NCBI GenBank assembly: GCA_027487435.1
Contig: JAIYDP010000246.1
Location: 1-64,000 of the forward strand
DNA length: 64,000 nucleotides
Source of the DNA: Verrucomicrobiaceae bacterium
GTDB taxonomy: Bacteria; Verrucomicrobiota; Verrucomicrobiia; Verrucomicrobiales; Akkermansiaceae
Direction: 5' to 3'
The notes beneath the pieces are model-generated. The model saw nothing but the letters and a program-made list of their open reading frames with translations. It was not told the origin of the DNA and ran no database searches. This document shows, in pieces, positions 45,456-55,284 of the stretch. Numbering within the stretch: the stretch's first letter is position 1; the number at the start of each line of letters is the position of its first letter. Position numbers and translations under genes: made by a program.

Positions 45456-45783
45456 TCAAAATCGCTCACAAGGCACGCGCCATCCTCATCGACCTCACAT
45501 CCATTCCGCGCAATGTAACTCCTTGGCTACGTTTGCACGAACTGAGTATTCTGCGTGATTTTTCATGATCATTTCTCCGGAAATTCCGCCGATCCTGTTC
45601 GTGCTTCAAAAAATTCTGATACGTTAATCCCGAGATCCGAAGTGCAGCGGCAGAAAGCCGATGCTAGGCTTTGATGCGCAACGAGTTTCATCTCGCAGCG
45701 GACTGGTTTGACACTGCAATCATTGCATGCGTTACTCAAGAGGGAAGAGACGCTGAGTCAGGCTTATAAAAAACTCACAAATA
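45456..45783. other. Intergenic stretch, no supported gene
   Basis: 328 bp between the array-B paralogue and the stop of the large secreted gene. A small hairpin (AAAGCC/GGCTTT, 45654-45672) is the only visible structure. I see no coding frame I can support. Confidence 0.45.
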
Positions 45784-48700
45784 TCAAAGTTCTGTGATCT
45801 TGAGTCGCCCGAAAAGAGTGGAGCCATTACTAGGAAGGGTAATGGTAACTTGCCGAAGGCCTTGGGAAGTGGTGGGGCCGAGATGAACGCGAGAGTCGGA
45901 TACATGATTGAGATTGATGTCCTTCCAAGTATCGAGATTGGAAGAGTGTTGAAATACGAGGCTACTTTGCGTTAGGGAATCGACTCGCAGCATGAAGCGA
46001 TAGGTTAGATTGGCACCATCTATTTCTGCCTTCGGAAGGATTGCTTTTGAGTGAATGGTAGGGTCTCCACCAAGAGCTGATTCTATGAGATTTGATAAGC
46101 CATCATTGTCAGGATCAGCTAGCGGTGAGGCATTCGTTACTGTAGGATAGCGCGAAATCCAGAGGGCGTATTCACGGGTATTCGGCGGGGATGCCGCAGC
46201 AGCTATGACGGCGGTACGAGCATTGTTGGTATCGAGAGCCACGATGGCGCGCCCTGCTGGAATACCGGGTGTTAGAAAGAGCGTGGATGGACTATCGTTG
46301 GTCCATTTGACATAGGTGCCATCGGTACAAGTAACAAAGGTAAGTCCCAAATTTACTAGAATGGAAGCGATGGATTTTCCGGCGAGCGCTCCGGTAGAAG
46401 GGATGAGAACAGGCTGGTGACGATCAATTTTCGTGCCATCACCGAGCTGCCCAGTGAAGTTGTATCCCCAGCCAGCGAGTGTGCCATCGGAGCATAGGGC
46501 ATAGGCAATGCCACCTCCCGCTGCGATATGGACAATGGTTTTTCCGGCAAGTACACCCGAGGTATCGACAGGAGTAGGGACGGTGGCGTTTGCATTACCG
46601 CCATTGCCGAGCAGGCCAAGGTCATTCTGTCCCCATGAAGCGAGAGCCCCATCCGAGCATAGGGCGAAGCAGGCACCTTCTGAACGGGTCATTTGCACGA
46701 CAGTTCTTCCTGCGAGGAAGCCAGTCATATCGACGAGGACGGGCACGTTGGCCGTGGTAGTTGTGCCATTGCCAAGCTGACCACTATCGTTAACGCCCCA
46801 AGCGACAAGACTGCCATCGGTGCAGAGGGCTAGCGCCCCGTAAGAACTCGCCGCAATGGATAAAATCGATTTGCCCGCAAGTGCTCCGCTGGTGGATGGC
46901 GCGACTGCTATATTCGAAGAAGTTGTGGTGCCGTTACCGAATTGACCGACAGAATTCGACCCCCAACTAGCGAGAGTTCCATCAAGGCAAAGGGCATGGG
47001 TGTGACTGCCGCCAGTGCGGGTGGCAATAGGCAGTCCTGCGAGTGATGGCTGTGGAAGCACAGCGACGGGAACATTGCTGCCGGTATTGTTGCCGTTGCC
47101 GAGCTGAAACAATGAGTTTTGCCCCCAAGCGGCGAGAGTGCCGTCGGAAGTGTGGGCAACTGTGTGGGCTCCACTGATGGTGACACCGATGACGGATTTC
47201 CCTCGAAGGATGCCGGTAGTGACCACAGGAGTGGCACTGGTGGCGGTGCTAGAATTGCCAATGCCGAGCTGCCCCCCATCATTGGTTCCCCAGGCGAGGA
47301 GTTGACGGTCGGCGGGATGCAGAACGAGGTCGTTGCCGTCACCACCTGCGTAGTTGGCGATGAAAGGATGGGCGGTACCATTGTGGACAAGGGTGATGGG
47401 CTGACCGTGGGCAATGTTATCAAATCTTCCGCTAATGCGGGTCAAGCCAGTGATTCGAAGAACAGTAAGAGACGTGCCTGCGGGCGGCGTGAAACCTAGG
47501 CTAAGACTAGCATTAACACCGTTGGCATGAAATGCGGGAAATTCTGCGGCGGATTGATTGGCAGAAGTGAACTTGAACTCGATGCCCAAGGAACGAACAA
47601 TCCGAATCTCATACTGCGTGAAAACGCCACCTGAGCTGGTAGTACGTAGCCTGATTAAGTTGATACCGGGCGAGAGTGGGATGGATGGCAGCGCGGACCC
47701 GTTCGTAATCGCGTTGCCGTTCATGGTGAGTGAAGATCCTGGTAAAGTAGTCGGGGTAAGCAAAATCTCGCTGGTGTTATGCGGGACTGCGATATCATAA
47801 GCAGTTCGCGCAGGGTGGAAAAAGGGAGAAAGGGAGAATGTTTGCGCCGTTAGATTGACGAGTTGCGAAGTTGGTGGGTAAGCACGGAAAGCAATAATCG
47901 TGGTGACGCGAGCTGTTGTGCCATTTTGCGCCGTTACCCGTAAAATGATTCGGTTTTCGCCAAATGAGAGTGGGATCACTGCACTGGTGGCTCCCGAGGC
48001 TAGCGGCGTGCCATTCAGAGTGATGGTAGCGTTAGCATGGGTGGTGGTGGGAGTAAGAGAGAGTGAGGAAGTATTATCGGTAAGATTGATGCGGAAAGCG
48101 CCAGATTGACTGCTGAATGCGGGTGAAAGACTACCACTGCTGGGGATAAGCGAAGCTAGGCTGGCATCGCTGGACGGTTGTGAGCGGGTGACAAGCAGGC
48201 TGTAAGTGAGCGTTGACGTGCCATTGGCAGCGGTGACAACGATCGTGAGGTTGTTGCTGCCGAAAAATAATGGAATGGAGGCACTAGCGGATCCAGAATT
48301 GACTTGTGTGCCGTTGATACGAACAGTGGCAGAAGGGTGCGCCGTTCGAGGCGTGAAGGCGATCGAAGCTGTGGTTGGCGAGACCGAGATACTGTAGCTT
48401 GTATGGCCGGAAATGAAGGGGTCTAACCAATTGCCAGTGTTGCTGGTCAACGTGACGAGAGCTGCGTCGTCAGTTCGTGTAGTGACGTTTTGCGCTGCAA
48501 TGGCGATGCTGTGACTTTTTCCAGCGCCAATAGCAACTGGTGTTTTTCCAGATAGTGTGCCGGAGGTAGTGATGGCGACAGGAGCATTACTATTCGAGCT
48601 GCTGTTGTTACCGATTTGTCCGCTGCTGTTAGAACCCCAACCGACGAGTGTGCCGTCCGAGCAAAGAGCGAGGCTGTGATTCTCACCTGCATCGATATGT

Positions 48701-49968
48701 GTGATCGTTTTTCCTGAGAGAGCACCCGTGTTGGTGACGGGTACCCGCGATGAGGCGTTGGTAGTGGAAGAGTTGCCTAGCTGGCCTGATGTATTGAGCC
48801 CAAAGGATAGGGCGCTGCTCGAGCGTATTAGTGTGTGAGCCCCGCCTCCACTGGCGGCATCGCCATTAATCGCTGCTAGCAAAGAAGGAATAAGGACTGA
48901 ACCTCCGAACGTATCGTTACCTAGTTGGCCATTGCTATTTAGTCCCCAAGTGGCAATTCGTCTGTCAACAGTAACGGCAATGTTATGGGAATCGCCAGCA
49001 GCGATGCGGCTAACAGAATGGACACCAAGTCCGGTGGTTTGGATACCGACGGGGGTCAATGATTGTGATGAAGAGGAGCCAATGCCAAGCTGGCCATTCG
49101 AATTCGCACCCCATGCCGCGACTGTCCCATCGGAGCAAAGGACAAGGCTATGGCGTAGCCCAGCGGCAATAGCAGCGATTCTTTTTCCAGAGAGAACAGC
49201 AGTGCTTGTTATAGACCCAGGCAAACTGCGCTCAGTAGTGGAGTTGTTGCCAAGTTGTCCATTAGAATTTAACCCCCAAGTCGCTAACGTACCATCTGAG
49301 CAAAGAGCAAGGCTGTGCGATCCCCCAGCGGCAATAGCAATAACGGTTTTATTGATAAGTATTCCGTTAGAAGTGATGTCCAGAGGTATTGAACTATTAA
49401 CGAACGAGCCATTACCAAGCTCGCCGGCGGCATTTGACCCCCAAGCTGCGACAGTTCCATCGGCGCAAAGGACGAGGCTGTGCGACGTTCCGGCAGCGAT
49501 CGCAACAGGTGTTTTTCCGGCGAGGACACCAGAGTTCTGGACGGCGACTGGTATGCGGCGAAGGGTTGCGGAGTTGTCGCCAAGCTGACCGCGTTCGTTT
49601 GCGCCCCAAGCGTGAGTGCTGCGGAAGGCCCATTGCAAAACTAGGTCATTTCCATCACCACCATAGTAATCGGCGATAAATTGATAAATGACATTGTTAT
49701 GAATGAGGTGCACGCGATTGCCATGGCCGAGGTTACCGAAACGTCCAGAGATAAGGCTATTGCCTACGACATTGACCAGCGTAAGATTGGTACCCCGAGC
49801 AGGGACAAACGAAAGCGAAAGATCAACAGAGTTGCCCGTTGCCGTATAACTGAGTCCACTGATAGGAATCGTGTCGGCGGAGGTGAAAGAGGCGGGAATA
49901 ATGGCTGCATCGAGCGTAGTGATCGCAAACGCAAAAAAAACTAGCAGATATTTCAGTAAATGCATCAT
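45784..49968 (-). CDS. Giant secreted protein: two RCC1-like propellers joined by cadherin-like repeats
   Basis: 1394 aa from Met 49968, signal peptide. Module order: a GGDGNDLVL-ending beta module (about 20-115); RCC1-like propeller 1 with seven blades (AWGANERGQLGDN, AWGSNAAGELGNG, TWGLNSNGQLGNN, AWGANSNGQLGIG, TWGLNSNGQLGND, SFGLNTSGQLGNS, GWGSNSSGQIGNN). Next come three cadherin-like beta-sandwich repeats of about 95 aa (starting near DDAALVTLTS, SDASLASLIP, YPPTSQLVNL) and a second GGDGNDLVL module. Propeller 2 has six clear blades plus one degenerate (AWGTNDGGQLGIG to GWGYNFTGQLGDG, then a weak TYVKWTNDSP). The C-terminus has an Asp-rich motif (DPDNDGLSNLIE), then about 75 residues. Likely cell-surface or extracellular adhesion or scaffold; no enzymatic site is seen. 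Confidence 0.85.
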   Translation of the reverse strand: MMHLLKYLLVFFAFAITTLDAAIIPASFTSADTIPISGLSYTATGNSVDLSLSFVPARGTNLTLVNVVGNSLISGRFGNLGHGNRVHLIHNNVIYQFIADYYGGDGNDLVLQWAFRSTHAWGANERGQLGDNSATLRRIPVAVQNSGVLAGKTPVAIAAGTSHSLVLCADGTVAAWGSNAAGELGNGSFVNSSIPLDITSNGILINKTVIAIAAGGSHSLALCSDGTLATWGLNSNGQLGNNSTTERSLPGSITSTAVLSGKRIAAIAAGLRHSLVLCSDGTVAAWGANSNGQLGIGSSSSQSLTPVGIQTTGLGVHSVSRIAAGDSHNIAVTVDRRIATWGLNSNGQLGNDTFGGSVLIPSLLAAINGDAASGGGAHTLIRSSSALSFGLNTSGQLGNSSTTNASSRVPVTNTGALSGKTITHIDAGENHSLALCSDGTLVGWGSNSSGQIGNNSSSNSNAPVAITTSGTLSGKTPVAIGAGKSHSIAIAAQNVTTRTDDAALVTLTSNTGNWLDPFISGHTSYSISVSPTTASIAFTPRTAHPSATVRINGTQVNSGSASASIPLFFGSNNLTIVVTAANGTSTLTYSLLVTRSQPSSDASLASLIPSSGSLSPAFSSQSGAFRINLTDNTSSLSLTPTTTHANATITLNGTPLASGATSAVIPLSFGENRIILRVTAQNGTTARVTTIIAFRAYPPTSQLVNLTAQTFSLSPFFHPARTAYDIAVPHNTSEILLTPTTLPGSSLTMNGNAITNGSALPSIPLSPGINLIRLRTTSSGGVFTQYEIRIVRSLGIEFKFTSANQSAAEFPAFHANGVNASLSLGFTPPAGTSLTVLRITGLTRISGRFDNIAHGQPITLVHNGTAHPFIANYAGGDGNDLVLHPADRQLLAWGTNDGGQLGIGNSSTATSATPVVTTGILRGKSVIGVTISGAHTVAHTSDGTLAAWGQNSLFQLGNGNNTGSNVPVAVLPQPSLAGLPIATRTGGSHTHALCLDGTLASWGSNSVGQFGNGTTTSSNIAVAPSTSGALAGKSILSIAASSYGALALCTDGSLVAWGVNDSGQLGNGTTTTANVPVLVDMTGFLAGRTVVQMTRSEGACFALCSDGALASWGQNDLGLLGNGGNANATVPTPVDTSGVLAGKTIVHIAAGGGIAYALCSDGTLAGWGYNFTGQLGDGTKIDRHQPVLIPSTGALAGKSIASILVNLGLTFVTCTDGTYVKWTNDSPSTLFLTPGIPAGRAIVALDTNNARTAVIAAAASPPNTREYALWISRYPTVTNASPLADPDNDGLSNLIESALGGDPTIHSKAILPKAEIDGANLTYRFMLRVDSLTQSSLVFQHSSNLDTWKDINLNHVSDSRVHLGPTTSQGLRQVTITLPSNGSTLFGRLKITEL

Positions 49969-50214
49969 GTGATTTTTGATAGAAAACCAAGAAGAAATCA
50001 AATCTCTTGTCAGTTCGACTTTTTCAATTCCCAGTTACAAAAGAAACGATTTACATGGAGGAAATAACCATACAAGTAGGTGTTAGTATCCATGATTTTA
50101 CTTTCGTTATCTAGATTGATGATCCCGTCCATATTTACCGAGTTACGTGTAAGATAACACATTATTCATGTCAACCATATTGGAGAGATTTATTACGAAT
50201 CTCAACGCGAACAC

Positions 50215-51645
50215 TCATGCAAAGATCTGATGAACCACATGACCGTGAACATCTGTAAGACGGAAGTCTCTGCCTTGGAATCGATGCGTTAGACGAGTGT
50301 GATCGATGCCGAGAAGGTGCAGTGCCGTGGCATTCAGATCATGAATGTGCACAGGGTCTTTCGTGACGTTGTAGCTGAAATCATCTGTCTCACCAAACGT
50401 TAGCCCGCCTTTGATGCCTGCTCCTGCCATCCAAATACTGAAACAGCGCGGATGGTGGTCGCGACCATAATTGTCGGTTGTGAGTTTTCCTTGCGAAAAC
50501 ACAGTGCGACCAAATTCACCGCCCCAGATCACCAGCGTGTCTTCCAATAAACCCCGCTCCTTGAGTTCCATGATTAAGTTCGCCGAGGGTTGATCCACGT
50601 CGTAGCACTGGCTTTTGATCCCGCTTGGGAGGTTGTCGTGCTGATCCCAGCCGCGATGGTAGAGTTGGATGAATCGTACTCCCCGTTCCGCAAGCCGACG
50701 GGCGAGAATGCAATTTGCTGCGTAACTCCCGGGCTTTTTCGATTCTGGGCCGTAGCGTTCAAAAACGCTTTCTGGTTCATCCGCGAGATCGGCCAACTCT
50801 GGCACGCTGGCCTGCATGCGAAAGGCCATCTCAAACTGGTCGATGCGGTTCTGAATTTCGGGATCTTGATACTCGTTGAGAGTCGATTGATTGAGCTGCG
50901 CCAAATCATCTAGCATGGCGCGGCGGCGAGACGAATTGATGCCAGGAGGATTGCTAAGATACAGCACCGGATCTTTCGTAGGGGTGAAACGCACGCCCTG
51001 GTACTTTGCAGGCAGAAATCCAGAACCCCACATGCGTTCGTGAAGCGGCTGAGCATTGGTTTTCCCACTAGGCCGTGAAACCATGGCCACAAAAGTTGGC
51101 AGATTCTCATTCATCGTGCCGAGCCCATAAGAGACCCATGCGCCGAGCGATGGCCGACCGCCGATCTGATGTCCGGTCTGCAAGAAGGTCATCGCCGGAT
51201 CGTGATTGATCGCCTCGGTGTGCATCGAGCGGATCACGCAAATCTCATCGGCGATTTTTGCCGTGTGCGGCAGCAGTTCGCTGATCCACATGCCTGATTG
51301 GCCGTGTTGGGAAAATCCATACACTGACGGCGCAATGGGCAGCCTGCCTTGCCCTGAAGTAAATCCCGTTAGGCGTTGTTCGCCGCGCACGGAGGCTGGC
51401 ATGTCCTTATCGAACATCGCCTTGAGGTTCGGCTTATAATCGAAGGTCTCAAGTTGCGAAGGTGCACCGGCTTGTGTCAGCCAAATCACGCGTTTCGCTT
51501 TCGGCGCAAAGAGCGGAGCCGTGAATCCGCCGGCAGCAAACAAGCGAGGATTGAGCAGCGATGCAAGAGCTGCCGATCCGATACCAAGGCTCGCACGTCC
51601 GAGAAACTGACGACGAGTGACATGAAATGGATCAAACGGGTTCAT
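50215..51645 (-). CDS. DUF1501 family protein 3 (Tat-exported)
   Basis: 476 aa; twin-arginine signal [76 protein letters not shown] and [17 protein letters not shown] place it with copy 1 (closest match along the protein). Preceded by PSD1 protein 3, 5 nt upstream on the same strand. Function unknown; the superfamily resembles alkaline phosphatases and sulfatases without the formylglycine site. Confidence 0.92.
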   Translation of the reverse strand: MNPFDPFHVTRRQFLGRASLGIGSAALASLLNPRLFAAGGFTAPLFAPKAKRVIWLTQAGAPSQLETFDYKPNLKAMFDKDMPASVRGEQRLTGFTSGQGRLPIAPSVYGFSQHGQSGMWISELLPHTAKIADEICVIRSMHTEAINHDPAMTFLQTGHQIGGRPSLGAWVSYGLGTMNENLPTFVAMVSRPSGKTNAQPLHERMWGSGFLPAKYQGVRFTPTKDPVLYLSNPPGINSSRRRAMLDDLAQLNQSTLNEYQDPEIQNRIDQFEMAFRMQASVPELADLADEPESVFERYGPESKKPGSYAANCILARRLAERGVRFIQLYHRGWDQHDNLPSGIKSQCYDVDQPSANLIMELKERGLLEDTLVIWGGEFGRTVFSQGKLTTDNYGRDHHPRCFSIWMAGAGIKGGLTFGETDDFSYNVTKDPVHIHDLNATALHLLGIDHTRLTHRFQGRDFRLTDVHGHVVHQIFA

Positions 51646-51650
51646 TCGAA

Positions 51651-53996
51651 TTAGGGTTTAGTGATCGTTTCATCCATGCAGAGAATCGTGCTGGCGATGG
51701 AGGCAAAGGCGGCTAATTGCGCGGTGTCAAGCTGTGGATCGGCGGCTTTCATACCGAAACTCAGAAATCCTTTTGCTGCTGAGGGATCTTTGGTGAAATC
51801 GGCCAAAGCACGCTGGTAGGCACGTTCAAGAACGGCGAGTTCGGCGGCTTTCGGCGAGCGAATCAGCACCGTGCGGAAACCAAACGCCAGACGAGCGGAT
51901 ACTTCGGACGAAGATTTCATCATGCGTTCCGCAAGGAAACGGCTCGCTTCGATGTAGGTTTCATCGTTCATCAAGTTGAGAGCTTGCAGAGGTGTATTGC
52001 TGCGCGTGCGTTCCAAGCTACAAACCTCGCGGAAGGGAGTGCCGAAAGAGAGCATCGCAGGATGCGGCACTGAGCGTTTCCAATAGGTGTAGAGACTGCG
52101 TCGATAGAGATCGTCGCCGCTCCCCTTGATGTAGGTATTGACGCCACCTTGTGCTGTGACTTGTTCGTAGAGGCCAGCAGGATGATAGGGTCGAACGGAT
52201 GGGCCGCCGAGTTTGTTGACGAGCAGTCCACTGACAGCTAGAGCCTGATCGCGAATCAATTCACCCATCAAGCGAGTGCGTGCACCACGAGCGAGCAAGC
52301 GATTTTCTGGATCCATCTCCAGCAGTTCCGAGGTGAAGTGCGAGCGCTGGCGATACGTGGCACTGGTCACGATCATTTTCATCAATCGCTTTACATTCCA
52401 GCCATGGTCGATGAAATCTTTGGCCAACCAATCGAGCAACTCTGGATGCGACGGCACGTCCCCTTGCGTGCCAAAATTGTCACCCGTTTTCACTATTCCA
52501 TATCCAAAAATCTGTTGCCAATAACGATTCACTGCCACGCGCGCCGTCAGAGGATTTTTTGGATCGACGAGCCATTTTGCAAGCCCGAGGCGGTTGCGAG
52601 GGAGTTCCGCAGCCATAGGCGGCAGCACTTCGGGAGTTGTCGGTTCTACTTTCTCGCCAGGAGCATTGAAAGCACCGCGCATCAAGATAAAAGTGGGGCG
52701 GACTTCTTGCCTTTCTGCCATCACGAGAGTGGTCGGGATGCTTAGCTCGGCCTTTTCGATCTGCTTTTTGAGGCTAGCGATTTTTTCCGTAGCCTTGGCC
52801 GCCTCAGCCGCTGCAAGCTGTTGCCGAAGGTCGGCAATCTTTGCCTCGATTTCCGGAGCGGGGAGTTTGATCTGCGGCGGGGCATTGACTCGGATCGATG
52901 CTTTGTATTGCCCATCGCCGCGTTCGGGGACGTTGTTGAAAAAGGCCTTGAGCGAATAGAAATCTCGAGCCGTCAAGGGGTCGTATTTGTGATCGTGGCA
53001 GCGGCAGCAATTGAACGTCTGCGCCAACCACACGGAGGCCGTGGTTTCGGCTCGATCTGCGGCATACTCGGCAAGAAACTCTTCGGGGTCGATGGCACCT
53101 TCCTCGTTGAGCATGTTATTGCGATTGAAGCCTGTGGCGATAAGCTGATCGGTCGTCGGATTTGGCAAAAGATCTCCCGCAAGTTGCTCGATGGTGAACT
53201 GATCAAAAGCCAGGTTCCGATTGAAGGCATCGATCACCCATTCGCGCCAGCGCCAGATTTCGCGATCGCGATCCACCTGGTAACCGTTGGTGTCGGCATA
53301 GCGCGCTCCATCCAGCCAATCGATGGCCATACGTTCGCCATAATGTGGAGAGGCGAGTAGCCGATCTACGACTTTTTCATAAGCATCCGCGGAAGTATCG
53401 GCGAGAAAAGCATCCACCTCCGCCAAACTTGGTGGCAGCCCGGTAAGATCGAGCGTCACACTACGAATCAGCGATGGTTTATCGGCCTCTGGAGCAGGGC
53501 GCAGTTGCTTCCCTTCGAGGTTCGCGAGAATGAAATGGTCAACCGGGTTGCGCGGCCAATCGGTGTTCTTGACGACTGGCGGCTGCTGCGAGGCAACTGG
53601 CACATACGACCAATGTTTTTCATAAGGAGCCCCCTGCTCGATCCAGAGCTTGAGTTTCGCTTTTTGTTCAGGGGAAATGGTCTTATGCGTTTCCGGCGGC
53701 GGCATGACCTCCTCTGCATCGGTGCTAAGAATCCTTTGCCAAAGCGCGGATTGTTGGACATTTCCTGGAACAACCGCCAGGACACCATCGTTATTTGCCG
53801 TGGCACCCTCTCGCGTATCAAGGCGCAAGTCCGCTTTACGATTTTTCGGATCGAAGCCGTGACAAGCGAAGCAATTCTCCGAGAGTATGGGACGAATGTC
53901 GCGATTGAAGCTGATTTTCACCTCATCTGCTGTTACCAAGAAGAGCAACGGCATTGCACCAAATACGAGCAAGATGAAGCGAAAATAAAATGCCAT
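51651..53996 (-). CDS. PSD1 family protein 3: cytochrome-c-like domain, DUF1549, DUF1553
   Basis: 781 aa from Met 53996 ([23 protein letters not shown], signal peptide); the earlier ATG at 54134 adds an unlikely lead and overlaps the next gene. N-terminal heme domain: [23 protein letters not shown]1549: [37 protein letters not shown]. Internal [14 protein letters not shown] coiled-coil insert sits in the middle ([20 protein letters not shown]). DUF1553 follows ([22 protein letters not shown]). It has the same layout as protein 1, with this added coiled-coil segment. Confidence 0.92.
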   Translation of the reverse strand: MAFYFRFILLVFGAMPLLFLVTADEVKISFNRDIRPILSENCFACHGFDPKNRKADLRLDTREGATANNDGVLAVVPGNVQQSALWQRILSTDAEEVMPPPETHKTISPEQKAKLKLWIEQGAPYEKHWSYVPVASQQPPVVKNTDWPRNPVDHFILANLEGKQLRPAPEADKPSLIRSVTLDLTGLPPSLAEVDAFLADTSADAYEKVVDRLLASPHYGERMAIDWLDGARYADTNGYQVDRDREIWRWREWVIDAFNRNLAFDQFTIEQLAGDLLPNPTTDQLIATGFNRNNMLNEEGAIDPEEFLAEYAADRAETTASVWLAQTFNCCRCHDHKYDPLTARDFYSLKAFFNNVPERGDGQYKASIRVNAPPQIKLPAPEIEAKIADLRQQLAAAEAAKATEKIASLKKQIEKAELSIPTTLVMAERQEVRPTFILMRGAFNAPGEKVEPTTPEVLPPMAAELPRNRLGLAKWLVDPKNPLTARVAVNRYWQQIFGYGIVKTGDNFGTQGDVPSHPELLDWLAKDFIDHGWNVKRLMKMIVTSATYRQRSHFTSELLEMDPENRLLARGARTRLMGELIRDQALAVSGLLVNKLGGPSVRPYHPAGLYEQVTAQGGVNTYIKGSGDDLYRRSLYTYWKRSVPHPAMLSFGTPFREVCSLERTRSNTPLQALNLMNDETYIEASRFLAERMMKSSSEVSARLAFGFRTVLIRSPKAAELAVLERAYQRALADFTKDPSAAKGFLSFGMKAADPQLDTAQLAAFASIASTILCMDETITKP

Positions 53997-54111
53997 AAAG
54001 CGCACTTCCCTACGGATCTTTGGCATCAATTCTTGCAAAATTCTTCGTCTAAAGAGCCATGCTGATGATGAGCAACAAAGACTCGATCTGACTCTTGACA
54101 CCTTACGGTGT

Positions 54112-54951
54112 TCAAGGCGTAGGCGCAGCGGCAACTGGAGAGAAAGCAGGAATGATTTCTGACTTATTGGGTGATTTTATAGAACTTGTGGCTTCTTTAT
54201 CGCCTTTTTTGCCCTTCATGAAGCTACCGTAACTCGTAACACCGCGCAGGCCAACGCACAGTTGTTTCTTCCCTTCCGGATCAAGTTTTGTGGCAGCATC
54301 CACGGCAACGCTCCAAGCCAAATCATTCAGACCATTTTTTGCTTCATCTGACTTGAAACTACGCAGCGATGGGACATGACAAAGGAAAACAATCGTGTCT
54401 GGCCCATCGTGGCAATAGGTCAAGAAATCGCCACCCGTCATGAGATTCTTTTTGCTGCCACCTGAAAATAGAGTTTCGACCATGAGTTTCATCGCAGAAG
54501 AAAATTCAGCCGCGGCTGCTTTGGCTTGCGTTGTGCTACCGTGACTGATGCCACTACTTTTCGCATCGATAAGGCCATCGGCTGTCGTGAATTCTTGATA
54601 ACCAGGCATGGCTTTCTGTTTCTTGTCCTCAGCCCCACCCATGATACCCAGTGCGAAGCCTGGAAGAGAAAGAATGGCAAAAATCCAAGTGTAAGCCTTT
54701 GCTGGAATGAAAAATAAACTATGTTTCGCAGATAGCAGCACTTGCTGTCCGGTAGCCGGATCAATCAACAGTTTTGGGCTTTTCGGATAAATCAGCTTAC
54801 AAAGAGCCCAATTGGCCAAAGCTGCAAACATGAGCCCAATTCCCATCCCTGCCGTTTCCAATCCCATCGCCGCAGAAATAAAAAATCCCACAACAATGCT
54901 AAATATCGCTACTAAAGGCACCAATATACCGAGTCCGCACCAAATAATCAT
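54112..54951 (-). CDS. Unknown membrane protein
   Basis: 279 aa; not recognised. Hydrophobic segments at about 5-27, 33-52 and 82-105 suggest three membrane helices. The following soluble part (from about 110) includes GLIDAKSSGISHGSTTQ, a region FLTYCHDGPDTIVFLCHVPSLR, and CVGLRGVTSYGSF. The C-terminus is Ser/Pro/Lys-rich (KGKKGDKEATSSIKSPNKS). It lies upstream of PSD1 protein 3 on the same strand with a 115-bp gap, and is divergent from sulfatase 3 over a 333-bp gap. Confidence 0.6.
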   Translation of the reverse strand: MIIWCGLGILVPLVAIFSIVVGFFISAAMGLETAGMGIGLMFAALANWALCKLIYPKSPKLLIDPATGQQVLLSAKHSLFFIPAKAYTWIFAILSLPGFALGIMGGAEDKKQKAMPGYQEFTTADGLIDAKSSGISHGSTTQAKAAAAEFSSAMKLMVETLFSGGSKKNLMTGGDFLTYCHDGPDTIVFLCHVPSLRSFKSDEAKNGLNDLAWSVAVDAATKLDPEGKKQLCVGLRGVTSYGSFMKGKKGDKEATSSIKSPNKSEIIPAFSPVAAAPTP

Positions 54952-55284
54952 GATCGTAAGATGAAATGCTAAAGATTCTTTTGCTATCGTTCGCTGGCCC
55001 TTACCTGCAAACGTTACGAAAAAATAAATACATTTCCTCGCGCTGTCGTAGCAAGTTTTTTCGCTGTAAAAAAGAAGGATGGCATGGGAGGCGGTGATGA
55101 TGTTGATCGAATTTAAGCGATTCTAAGCGCGGATCGCTCGACAACTCATCTCTCTAGCAGAAATCAAAAAATCACGAGAAGCTGATAAATCGCTACAATT
55201 TTCCCGTAAAATAATTTTCTCAAGCGACTGTTTGAGACTTCACCAATTCGTTGTGCGCTTGCACGACGATCAAAAATCCAATTC
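54952..55284. promoter_or_regulatory. Divergent intergenic region before sulfatase 3
   Basis: 333 bp holding the promoters of sulfatase 3 and the unknown membrane protein. Visible elements are TCCCGTAAAA (55202-55211) and CTCAAGCGA (55219-55227), shared with the sulfatase 2 upstream region. An inverted pair AGCGAT/ATCGCT lies near 55110-55134, and a hairpin (TCGTTGTGC/GCACGACGA, 55248-55269) ends 15 bp before the ATG. No other gene is seen here. Confidence 0.45.
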
